From: Burkholderiales bacterium
GTDB taxonomy: Bacteria > Pseudomonadota > Gammaproteobacteria > Burkholderiales > Burkholderiaceae
NCBI GenBank assembly: GCA_947372535.1
Contig: CANBUA010000097.1
Coordinates: 1 to 14,950 of the forward strand
Direction: 5' to 3'
Length of the DNA: 14,950 nt
Shown here in pieces: positions 9,013 to 14,950 of this stretch. A program made the translations under genes and the position numbers. Position 1 is the first letter of the stretch; each line of letters starts with the position of its first letter. Under the pieces are notes generated by a model. The model was not told the DNA's origin. It saw only the letters and a program-made list of their open reading frames with translations, and did not search any database.

Positions 9013-10349
9013 TGCAAGAGAGCCTGCTGCCCACGGATGACACGTTGCCCAATCGGGGGGCCGCGTCGCCCCACGCGCCCCTGGCTGAAGCCCTTCGGCC
9101 CAAGACGCTGGATGAGGTCATCGGGCAGTCAGACCTGCTGGGCGAAGGCAAGCCCCTGCGCCTGGCCTTTCAGTCAGGCAAGCCGCACTCCATGATTTTC
9201 TGGGGGCCGCCCGGTGTCGGTAAGACGACCTTGGCACGACTGACAGCCACGGCCTTCAAGTGTGAGTTCATCGCCCTTTCCGCGGTGTTTTCTGGTGTCA
9301 AAGACATCAGGGCGGCCATGGAGCAAGCGCAACAGAACCTGGCCATGGGCAAGCACACGATCTTGTTCGTGGACGAAATTCACAGGTTCAACAAGTCCCA
9401 GCAAGACGCACTGCTTCCTTACGCGGAGAGCGGCTTGGTGACGTTCATCGGCGCGACCACAGAGAACCCTTCGTTTGAGGTGAACTCGGCTTTGCTGTCG
9501 CGGGCGCAGGTCTATGTTCTCAAGTCGCTCACGGACGAAGAACTGAGGCTGCTCTTGACGCGCGCTCAGGAAACGGCGCTTGGCCATCTTGAGGTTGACG
9601 ACCTCGCTGCGGACACCCTCATTGGGTATGCGGACGGGGACGCCAGAAGGTTCTTGAATCTGCTGGAGCAGGCTGGCACTGCGGCCAAAGCTTCTGGACA
9701 GACGAAGATCACGGCTGATTTTTTGCAAAACGCTTTGACGTTGAATAGTCGTCGTTTTGACAAGGGCGGGGACAACTTTTACGACCAGATTTCCGCCCTG
9801 CACAAGTCGGTTCGCGGGTCACACCCAGACGCGGCCCTCTACTGGCTCACACGCATGCTGGACGGTGGTGCGGACGCCAGGTATCTGGCGCGGCGCATCG
9901 TTCGCATGGCCTGGGAAGACATCGGTCTTGCCGATCCGCGGGCCCTGCAGATCGCCAATGACGCTGCCTTGACCTATGAGCGCTTGGGAAGCCCTGAAGG
10001 GGAGTTGGCCTTGGGCCAGGCCGTGATCTACCTCGCTGTCGCTGCGAAAAGCAATGCTGGCTACAACGCCTACAACGCCGCAAGGGCCTTCGTGAAGCAC
10101 GACAAGAGCCGTGAGGTGCCCGTCCACTTGCGGAACGCGCCCACGAAACTCATGAAAGAACTCGGTCATGGGCATGAATACCGATATGCCCATGACGAAC
10201 CCAACGCCTATGCTGCTGGCGAAACATACCTCCCTGAAGGCATGCCAGAGCCTCGGTGGTATCAACCGGTCCCAAGGGGGGTGGAAGGCAAGATCGCAGA
10301 GAAGCTGACCTTCTTGAGAAAGCTTGATGAAGATTCAAGCCAAGATTGA
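9012..10349 (+). CDS. rarA: Replication-associated recombination protein A (RarA/MgsA), AAA+ ATPase
   Basis: AAA+ ATPase of the RarA/WRNIP1 family that works at stalled replication forks together with single-strand binding protein. The product is 445 aa from ATG 9012 (448 from ATG 9003). Residues are numbered from 9003. LAEALRPKTLDEVIGQ (about 27-42) is the family's opening motif. Walker A GPPGVGKT is at 68-75, Walker B LFVDEIHRFNKSQQDALLP at 121-139, and sensor 1 GATTENPSFEV at 150-160, followed by SALLSRAQV with the likely arginine finger. The C-terminal half has the typical DKGGDNFYDQISALHKSVRGS and DIGLADP tetramerisation-domain motifs. The length matches E. coli RarA (447). A TTG codon at 8955 could start a longer frame, but the added residues are unlike the family. 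It converges on tolC over a shared terminator. Codon bias is a little weaker than in ftsK. Confidence 0.96.
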   Translation: MQESLLPTDDTLPNRGAASPHAPLAEALRPKTLDEVIGQSDLLGEGKPLRLAFQSGKPHSMIFWGPPGVGKTTLARLTATAFKCEFIALSAVFSGVKDIRAAMEQAQQNLAMGKHTILFVDEIHRFNKSQQDALLPYAESGLVTFIGATTENPSFEVNSALLSRAQVYVLKSLTDEELRLLLTRAQETALGHLEVDDLAADTLIGYADGDARRFLNLLEQAGTAAKASGQTKITADFLQNALTLNSRRFDKGGDNFYDQISALHKSVRGSHPDAALYWLTRMLDGGADARYLARRIVRMAWEDIGLADPRALQIANDAALTYERLGSPEGELALGQAVIYLAVAAKSNAGYNAYNAARAFVKHDKSREVPVHLRNAPTKLMKELGHGHEYRYAHDEPNAYAAGETYLPEGMPEPRWYQPVPRGVEGKIAEKLTFLRKLDEDSSQD

Positions 10350-10464
10350 GAGCGAACAATATCAGCGCCGATGAAGGTTTGAAGATGACGATGCTCAAAA
10401 GGCGCTTGCTGCGATTGAAGGCCGAAGGTCGGTTGGCCGTCAATTTGCCCTTCCTAGAGACCAT

Positions 10465-10490
10465 GAAAAAAGGCCCCGAGGGGCCTTTTT
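10465..10490. terminator. Bidirectional intrinsic terminator between rarA and tolC
   Basis: AGGCCCC (10471-10477) pairs with GGGGCCT (10480-10486), flanked by six A on the left (10466-10471) and five T on the right (10486-10490). The A and T runs make it work on both strands, which fits the convergent rarA (+) and tolC (-). The 115 bp between the rarA stop and this hairpin hold no convincing gene. Confidence 0.92.
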
Positions 10491-10518
10491 GCTTTGCTCA
10501 AACCGCGCTTGTCGATTT

Positions 10519-11913
10519 TCATTGAACAGACAGCATGCGGTTGAGGGCGTCCAGATCCTGGGGCTTGAGGGTGCCGCTGGCCTGACGCAGTTTGACCGTG
10601 GCCACGAGCACGTCATAGCGGGACTTGTACAGGTCCTTTTGTGTGTTGCTCAAGGCGGTCTGGGCATCCAGCACATCCTTGTTGACGCGCACGCCGACGC
10701 GGTAGCCCAGTTGGGTGGCTTCCAGGGCCAGTTTGGCTGAGTTCTCAGCCGCTTCCAGCGCCTTGACTTGCGCCATGCCCGATTGCAGACCAAAGAAGAT
10801 TTGGCGTGTGGCCAGGGTCACAGAGCGCTTGGCGTTGTCCAGGTCATGCTCGCTCTTGTCTTCCAGGACCAAGGTTTCCTTGATCTTGTTCTGCACGGCA
10901 AAACCGGCGAAGACAGGCACGTTCACTTCCACCGAGATGGAGCTGGCCATGCCCGAACTGGCGGTGCCCGAAGCCGAGCCATTGCCTTGCCCGTGGTTCT
11001 TGTTGATGGTGCCCAGCAGGTCGGCCGTGGGGTAGTGCCCGGCGCGCGCTTTTTCGGTTTCCAGCTTGGCGTAGCGCAAGCTGATGTCGGCTTTGCGGAC
11101 GGCCGGTGCCGCAGCGGTCTGGGAGACCCAGTCCTCCACGTTGGCCGGCTCCAGCGGTGGCAGGTTGATGGGCGAGACCAGCACGCGAGGCGTCACGTTG
11201 GGCTGGCCCACCAGCTGATCCAGGGCGATGCCTTTGATCTGCACGTCGTTGGTGGCGGCGATTTCCTGGGCGGTGGCCAGGTCGAAGCGGGCCTGGGCCT
11301 CGCGCGTGTCGGTGATGGTGGCGTTGCCAACTTCGAAGTTGCGCTTGGCCGAGGCCAACTGCTCGGACAGACCCTTCTTGTTGGCTTGTGCGGTCGACAG
11401 CACGTCCTTGGCGGCCAGCACGTCGAAATAAGCCTGGGTCAGGCGCACCAGCAGGTCATCTTCGGCGGACTGCAGGTCGGCGTCGGCGGCGATGGCGGCG
11501 AGGTCGGCCTGGCTGATCGTGGCCGAGATGCTGCGGTCATACAGCGACTGCTTGGCCTGCAGTGTGGCCGAGGTGCTTGTGGCCGAGTAATTGTTGGTCG
11601 GGGTGAGGGCCAGCAGAGCGGGGTTGACGGGCTTGTCGGACTCGAAGTGCTGGCGCGAGGCCGACAGCTTGAGGCCCACGAAAGGCAGGCGCTGCGCATA
11701 AGCCTGGGCCACCTTGTATTGCGTCGAGTCTGCCTGCGCCTTGGCCGACAGGTAGGCCGCGTCATAGCTCTTGGCGGCATCGAAAAGTTCAGTCAGGCTC
11801 TGAGCCTGGCTGGTGCCTGCGGCCAAGGACCCCAGCAGCAAGGCCGTGACGACCGCCCAGGCGTGGGGGGTGAAGCGGGCGGGTCGGGCTGTGCGGGTTG
11901 CGCGTGTCGTCAT
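10519..11913 (-). CDS. tolC: TolC-family outer-membrane efflux/secretion channel
   Basis: Outer-membrane trimer subunit forming the exit duct for RND or ABC efflux and type I secretion. The product is 464 aa. A signal peptide spans about residues 1-37 (Arg-rich start, then AWAVVTALLLGSLAAGTSQA). The mature chain opens with SLTELFDAAKSYDAAYLSAKAQ and shows the two-fold repeated outer-membrane efflux domain. In the first half this includes ISQADLAAIAADADLQSAEDDLLVRLTQAYFDVLAAKD, and in the second half VTLATRQIFFGLQSGMAQVKALE and LGYRVGVRVNKDVLDAQTALSNTQKDLYKSRYD. Long helical coiled-coil segments dominate. Start: the ATG at 11913 has AAGGA 8 nt upstream; a TTG at 11943 would add ten residues before the signal peptide. 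It follows the Pcm-like gene after 44 bp, probably in one operon, and ends at the bidirectional terminator. No partner pump genes are in the window. Confidence 0.95.
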   Translation of the reverse strand: MTTRATRTARPARFTPHAWAVVTALLLGSLAAGTSQAQSLTELFDAAKSYDAAYLSAKAQADSTQYKVAQAYAQRLPFVGLKLSASRQHFESDKPVNPALLALTPTNNYSATSTSATLQAKQSLYDRSISATISQADLAAIAADADLQSAEDDLLVRLTQAYFDVLAAKDVLSTAQANKKGLSEQLASAKRNFEVGNATITDTREAQARFDLATAQEIAATNDVQIKGIALDQLVGQPNVTPRVLVSPINLPPLEPANVEDWVSQTAAAPAVRKADISLRYAKLETEKARAGHYPTADLLGTINKNHGQGNGSASGTASSGMASSISVEVNVPVFAGFAVQNKIKETLVLEDKSEHDLDNAKRSVTLATRQIFFGLQSGMAQVKALEAAENSAKLALEATQLGYRVGVRVNKDVLDAQTALSNTQKDLYKSRYDVLVATVKLRQASGTLKPQDLDALNRMLSVQ

Positions 11914-11957
11914 CGGGGGTCCTTGTGTTGTCTCAGCAGGCAAAGCTGTTGGTCTGA

Positions 11958-12611
11958 TCAGAATGTGAAGGGGCGGGTGCTGGCCATGCCGTCCATTGGC
12001 GGCACCACGGTGTCGAACAAAGTCTGCTGGGTGATCTGGCCTTGCACGTCCTTGCTGAAGAGCACGCCCTGCATCACGGGTTCACGGCCCACGATGGCCA
12101 GCAGGCGGCCGCCGGCCTTGAGTTGCTCGAACAGGACAGCCGGCACCGTGGTGACGCTGCCAGTGATCAAGATGGCGTCGAAGGGCGCCTGGGCGGCCAG
12201 GCCCACGCCGCCATCTGCTTGCACGACCTCGGCGTTGCCGACGTTGGCCTGGCGCAGGTTGTTGCGTGCCATGGTGGCCAGCTCCGGGTGGTTCTCCAAG
12301 GCGATGACGTGCCTGCACTTGTGGGCGATGAGGGCCGCCACGTACCCTGTGCCTGCGCCGACGATCAGCACGCTGTCTCGCTTGCTGAGGTTGAGTTCCT
12401 GGACCAGGCGGGCTTCCAGCTTGGGGGTGAGCATGGACTGGCCGGAGGGCAGGGGGAGTTCCAGGTCCATGAAGGCCAGGGAGCGGTGAACGGGAGGCAC
12501 GAATTCCTCCCGGCGCACCACCGATAGCAGCGACAGGATGGAGGTGTCCAGCACGTCCCAGGGACGGATCTGCTGTTCGATCATGTTGAAGCGGGCTTGT
12601 TCGACGTTCAT
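11958..12611 (-). CDS. Protein-L-isoaspartate O-methyltransferase-like SAM enzyme
   Basis: A 217-residue cytoplasmic Rossmann methyltransferase of the PCMT family. The N-terminus NVEQARFNMIEQQIRPWDV is the signature of the Burkholderiales/alphaproteobacterial branch. The SAM-binding motif I, VLIVGAGTGYVAALIA, is at residues 81-96, and an acidic residue for the ribose follows in VIALENHPE. In classical Pcm the substrate loop reads GQTISQP; here it reads GQSMLTPK (57-64), so the usual serine is missing and true isoaspartate repair is uncertain. The start is ATG 12611 with TAGGA 8 nt upstream. It lies 44 bp before tolC, an arrangement I recall from other betaproteobacteria, which suggests a shared transcript. 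A 143-bp gap with an A/T-rich stretch and dyads separates it from tetR and probably holds the operon promoter. Confidence 0.88.
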   Translation of the reverse strand: MNVEQARFNMIEQQIRPWDVLDTSILSLLSVVRREEFVPPVHRSLAFMDLELPLPSGQSMLTPKLEARLVQELNLSKRDSVLIVGAGTGYVAALIAHKCRHVIALENHPELATMARNNLRQANVGNAEVVQADGGVGLAAQAPFDAILITGSVTTVPAVLFEQLKAGGRLLAIVGREPVMQGVLFSKDVQGQITQQTLFDTVVPPMDGMASTRPFTF

Positions 12612-12648
12612 GCAAAAAATCCTACGTTCAATCGCGGCTTGGCCATGC

Positions 12649-12663
12649 GCCGATGAGATCGGC
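12649..12663. repeat. Inverted repeat in the leader of the Pcm-like/tolC operon
   Basis: GCCGAT-gag-ATCGGC is a perfect 6-bp stem with a 3-nt loop, 38 bp upstream of the Pcm-like ATG. A 10-bp palindrome, AATGCGCATT, lies further up at 12718-12727. Both fall in the 143-bp gap that should carry the operon's promoter, so either could be an operator. No regulator can be assigned. Confidence 0.45.
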
Positions 12664-12754
12664 TAAAACCGGCATTTTAAGAACTGCTGGCGTCTCGGGC
12701 GGTTTAAATAGAGTCCTAATGCGCATTTTTAGGGGCGATCGGGCGTTCAACGCA

Positions 12755-13423
12755 TCATGAACGGGCCTCCAGGCCACGCAGCAGCAGTTCGAACTGCGTC
12801 GTCATGAAGGTGTCGGTGTTGAGCGGGAAGGGGTTGTAGGTGCTGCACGCGGTGCAATGCTGATACAGCGCCAGGAACTGTGCGGGTGCCACCAGCGCAT
12901 GCACGACGTCATTGACATCCAGCGGGCGGAACTCCCCGCGCTCGACACCGCGTGTCACGGCCTTGCCCAGCAACTGGTGGGTGGGCGTGATCACTTCGTC
13001 CACATAGAACTGAGCCAACTCAGGCAGGTTGCCGACTTCGGCGATCACCAGTTTGAAGATGCCCGAGACCTCGAAGCTGCCCACGTGCGACCACCAGGTC
13101 AGCGCCAATTGGTGCAGCAGGTCGCGGGTGCTGCCTTGCCATTGATCCACCATGTCGCTGCCCTTGGCCAGGACCAGGCCCAGCGAGTTGCGCACCACGG
13201 CCTTGAACAGATCGTCCTTGCTGGCGTAGTAAAGGTACAACGTGCCTTTGGACACGCCAGCCAGTTTGGCCACATCGTCGATGCGCGTGGCGGCAAACCC
13301 CTTGGTGACGAACAGCTGCAAGGCGGCATCCAGCAGTTCCTGCGGACGGGCAGCCTTGCGCCTTTGCCGTGTGGGCGCAGGCGAGGAAGGCTCGTGTGAA
13401 GGGGGCGCCGAAGCGTCGGTCAT
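12755..13423 (-). CDS. TetR/AcrR-family transcriptional regulator
   Basis: A 222-residue dimeric one-component repressor. After a basic, Ser/Pro-rich N-terminus the helix-turn-helix domain spans about residues 25-75: ELLDAALQLFVTKGFAATRIDDVAKLAGVSKGTLYLYYASKDDLFKAV, a textbook TetR pattern. The C-terminal half should bind a ligand; it ends with an unusual HCTACSTYNPF segment carrying two close cysteines. The start is ATG 13423; no Shine-Dalgarno is seen. It diverges from an acyl-CoA thioesterase that is followed by an acyl-CoA ligase, and a palindrome overlaps its promoter. Fatty acid or acyl-CoA sensing is therefore a reasonable guess. Control of the downstream Pcm-like/tolC operon, as for AcrR-type regulators beside efflux genes, is the other option. 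The family is firm; ligand and targets are inferred. Confidence 0.93.
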   Translation of the reverse strand: MTDASAPPSHEPSSPAPTRQRRKAARPQELLDAALQLFVTKGFAATRIDDVAKLAGVSKGTLYLYYASKDDLFKAVVRNSLGLVLAKGSDMVDQWQGSTRDLLHQLALTWWSHVGSFEVSGIFKLVIAEVGNLPELAQFYVDEVITPTHQLLGKAVTRGVERGEFRPLDVNDVVHALVAPAQFLALYQHCTACSTYNPFPLNTDTFMTTQFELLLRGLEARS

Positions 13424-13430
13424 GGGTTTT

Positions 13431-13452
13431 TTAGTGACTGGCTGGTCAGTAA
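13431..13452. promoter_or_regulatory. Candidate TetR operator (22-bp imperfect palindrome)
   Basis: The left half TTAGTGACTGG (13431-13441) and right half CTGGTCAGTAA (13442-13452) are inverted copies matching at 8 of 11 positions. The site lies 7 bp upstream of the tetR ATG and just downstream of a likely tetR -10 hexamer, where a bound repressor would block initiation. Size and TGAC/GTCA arms fit the usual TetR-family operator shape. Confidence 0.6.
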
Positions 13453-13480
13453 TGTTGTCATGTCACTGGCGAGGGGTCAA
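13452..13480 (-). promoter_or_regulatory. Predicted promoter of the tetR gene
   Basis: On the minus strand TTGACC (complement of 13475-13480; 5 of 6 to the -35 consensus) is followed after 17 bp by CAACAT (complement of 13452-13457; 3 of 6 to the -10 consensus). Transcription would begin inside the palindrome at 13431-13452. Confidence 0.4.
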
Positions 13481-13511
13481 TCCTCTCAATCACCCGTAGT
13501 AATCTGACGCC

Positions 13512-13958
13512 ATGAACAAGCCCTTGCCTCAGACCCGAGCCGATTATGTGCACCTCAGCACCATCACCACGCGCTGGATGGACAACGACGTGTATGGCCA
13601 CGTCAACAACGTCACTTATTACAGTTACTTTGACACGGCGGTCAACAAGTACTTGATCGAGGCGGGCGTGCTGGACATCCACGATGGCGAGGTCATCGGG
13701 CTGGTGATCGAGACCCACTGCAACTTCATGGCCTCGCTGGCTTTTCCGCGAGATGTGACGGCCGGCATCCGCGTGGCCCACATCGGCCGCAGCAGCGTGC
13801 GCTACGAGATCGGCTTGTTCGACCACGGCAGTGACGAGAGCGCAGCCACGGGCCACTTCGTGCATGTGTATGTGGACAGCCGGACTCGCCGGCCCGTGCC
13901 GCTGCCTGAGAACCTGCTGCGGGTACTCCAGGGCTTGCAACGGCCCGAGCCTGGGTGA
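13512..13958 (+). CDS. Hot-dog-fold acyl-CoA thioesterase (4HBT/YbgC-FadM type)
   Basis: A 148-residue cytoplasmic thioesterase of the 4-hydroxybenzoyl-CoA thioesterase superfamily, which hydrolyses acyl-CoA to free acid and CoA. The active-site signature RWMDNDVYGHVNNVTYYSYF lies at residues 21-40, with Asp26 the likely catalytic residue and GHVNN the turn before the central hot-dog helix. The following beta strands include VIGLVIETHCNFMASLAFPRDVTAGIRV, typical of the fold. The length matches the family (130-160). The chain length preferred cannot be read from sequence. The ATG at 13512 is preceded by no clear Shine-Dalgarno; a TAGTAAT stretch about 9 nt upstream could be a -10 element for a near-leaderless mRNA. 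It diverges from tetR by 88 bp and precedes an acyl-CoA ligase on the same strand by 118 bp, which suggests a fatty-acid or aromatic-acid role. Confidence 0.92.
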   Translation: MNKPLPQTRADYVHLSTITTRWMDNDVYGHVNNVTYYSYFDTAVNKYLIEAGVLDIHDGEVIGLVIETHCNFMASLAFPRDVTAGIRVAHIGRSSVRYEIGLFDHGSDESAATGHFVHVYVDSRTRRPVPLPENLLRVLQGLQRPEPG

Positions 13959-13967
13959 AAATTTCAC
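13955..13967. repeat. Perfect dyad at the thioesterase stop codon
   Basis: GTGAAA-a-TTTCAC is perfectly symmetrical (6-bp arms, 1-nt centre) and includes the TGA stop of the thioesterase. A nested GGTGA (13954-13958) / TCACC (13968-13972) pair overlaps it. It lies 26 bp upstream of the proposed ligase promoter, so it could be a regulator site, though chance is possible. Confidence 0.4.
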
Positions 13968-13992
13968 TCACCTCCTCGGGTAAACCACGTCA

Positions 13993-14020
13993 TTGGCTTC
14001 AGGGGCAATCAGACTACGAT
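13993..14020 (+). promoter_or_regulatory. Predicted promoter of the acyl-CoA ligase gene
   Basis: TTGGCT (13993-13998; 4 of 6 to the -35 consensus) and TACGAT (14015-14020; 4 of 6 to the -10 consensus) are 16 bp apart. A further -10-like TAAAAT lies at 14028-14033. A pyrimidine-rich tract (14034-14060) follows before the GGAG ribosome-binding site at 14066-14069. The ligase may thus have its own promoter besides read-through from the thioesterase. Confidence 0.4.
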
Positions 14021-14076
14021 TGTTGTCTAAAATCCCCCTTTGCTGCTTTTTCCTTTTTCCGTTACGGAGTCCGACC

Positions 14077-14950
14077 ATGAGCTTGATGGGCCAAATGATG
14101 ACCATGCCCTTGATGATTTCCTCGCTGCTGACGCACGCAGCGCGGCACAACGGGGATGTCGAGATCGTGTCCAAGCGCGTGGAGGGCGACATGCACCGCT
14201 CCAGTTGGGGCGAGGTCGAACTGCGTTCGCGCAAGCTGGCTCAAGCCTTGGCGCGTCTGGGCTGCCAGCCGGGTGACCGCGTCGGCACCCTGGCCTGGAA
14301 CGGCTACCGTCATTTGGAGATTTATTACGGTGTGTCGGGCTCCGGCCTGGTCTGCCACACGATCAACCCACGCCTGTTCCCACAGCAGGTGGCCTGGATC
14401 GCCAACGATGCCCAGGACCAGGTCATCTTCGTCGACATCAACATCTTCCCGCTGGTGGACAAGCTGGCCGCGATGATGCCCACGGTCAAGCACGTGGTCG
14501 TGATGTGTGGCCGCGAGCACATGCCCAAAGAATCGAGCATCGCCAACCTGCTGTGCTACGAAGAGCTGATCGAGGCCGAAGACGGCAACTATGAGTGGCC
14601 CTCGTTCGATGAGAACACCGCGGCCAGCATTTGCTATACCTCGGGCACCACGGGCAACCCCAAGGGCGCCATTTACTCGCACCGCTCGACCGTGCTGCAC
14701 GCGTTCGCTGCCGCCTTGCCGGACGCCATGAGCGTCAAGGCCACCGACACCATCCTGCCGGTCGTGCCCATGTTCCACGTCAACGCCTGGGGCCTGCCCT
14801 ACACGGCAGCCATGGTCGGCTGCAAGTTGGTGTTCCCGGGCCATCACCTCGATGGTGCCTCGCTCTACAACCTGTTCGAATCCGAGAAGGTGAGCATGAG
14901 CGCCGGCGTGCCCACGATCTGGCTGGGCCTGCTCAACCACGTCAAGAGCA
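14077..14950 (+). CDS. AMP-forming fatty acyl-CoA ligase (AlkK/DmdB-like), cut by the window end
   Basis: ATP-dependent enzyme that activates a fatty (or methylthiopropionic) acid to acyl-AMP and then acyl-CoA. The visible 291 codons from ATG 14077 carry the N-terminal adenylation domain. MSLMGQMMTMPLMISSLL resembles the start of medium-chain ligase AlkK. SWGEVELRSRKLAQAL and the CHTINPRLFPQQ block follow, then the AMP/phosphate loop YTSGTTGNPKG at residues 187-197. After that comes ILPVVPMFHVNAWGLPYTAAMVG, where the substrate pocket begins. The family is about 540 residues, so nearly half of it is missing beyond the edge. The start is backed by GGAG 7 nt upstream. It follows the thioesterase after 118 bp, and together they suggest acyl-CoA turnover next to a TetR regulator. 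Medium- versus long-chain preference is not decidable here. Confidence 0.94.
   Translation, partial: MSLMGQMMTMPLMISSLLTHAARHNGDVEIVSKRVEGDMHRSSWGEVELRSRKLAQALARLGCQPGDRVGTLAWNGYRHLEIYYGVSGSGLVCHTINPRLFPQQVAWIANDAQDQVIFVDINIFPLVDKLAAMMPTVKHVVVMCGREHMPKESSIANLLCYEELIEAEDGNYEWPSFDENTAASICYTSGTTGNPKGAIYSHRSTVLHAFAAALPDAMSVKATDTILPVVPMFHVNAWGLPYTAAMVGCKLVFPGHHLDGASLYNLFESEKVSMSAGVPTIWLGLLNHVKS

Noticed and set aside
8684..9151. 155-codon minus-strand frame crossing the helicase leader and the rarA start
   Set aside because: It overlaps the rarA N-terminus antisense. The internal GTG start at 8874 has no Shine-Dalgarno, and the product has no recognisable feature.
10385..10526. Possible small plus-strand gene between rarA and the terminator
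   Set aside because: The frame runs through the bidirectional terminator and into tolC's 3' end, and has no ribosome-binding site.
10768..12489. 573-codon plus-strand frame opposite tolC and the Pcm-like gene
   Set aside because: It crosses two well-supported genes on the other strand and shows the Gly/Val/His/Arg-rich signature of a shadow frame.

Overview
The window comes from a high-GC Gram-negative bacterium, most likely a betaproteobacterium of the order Burkholderiales (Comamonadaceae or a close relative). This rests on the protein sequences, the strong G/C third-position bias, and the grouping of trxB, ftsK, lolA and rarA, an order I recall as common in that group (established knowledge, not searched). 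Eleven protein genes of normal size, two of them cut by the window ends, and one very small gene can be supported. No rRNA, tRNA, CRISPR array, insertion sequence or prophage is visible.

Layout. Positions 1-891 (-) hold trxB without its C-terminal end. It diverges from a Crp/Fnr-family regulator at 1100-1771 (+), which is followed by a good intrinsic terminator. An OafA-type membrane acyltransferase lies at 1876-2958 (-). Then ftsK (3084-5597) and lolA (5611-6315) form a (+) operon. A previously unremarked 35-residue membrane-protein gene (6321-6428, -) converges on lolA. Upstream of it, on the same strand, is a DEAD-box RNA helicase (6596-8596, -) with a long disordered Gly/Arg tail and a structured leader of about 330 nt. 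rarA (9012-10349, +) diverges from the helicase and ends at a bidirectional terminator shared with the convergent tolC gene.

The (-) strand then carries a Pcm-like methyltransferase followed by tolC (12611 down to 10519), preceded by a TetR-family regulator (13423-12755). The TetR gene diverges from a hot-dog acyl-CoA thioesterase (13512-13958, +), which is followed by an AlkK-like acyl-CoA ligase (14077 to past the window end). A 22-bp imperfect palindrome just upstream of the tetR start is a good candidate for its own operator.

Functional themes are redox homeostasis (trxB), chromosome segregation and fork rescue (ftsK, rarA), envelope biogenesis and export (lolA, tolC, acyltransferase), RNA remodelling (helicase) and fatty-acyl-CoA handling (thioesterase, ligase). 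The window is mostly core genome, and I see no clear multi-gene novel system. The points most worth a second look are the 35-aa membrane-protein gene, the cluster of inverted repeats beside it, the long helicase leader, the shared leaderless-type start geometry of ftsK and rarA, and the TetR operator next to fatty-acid genes.
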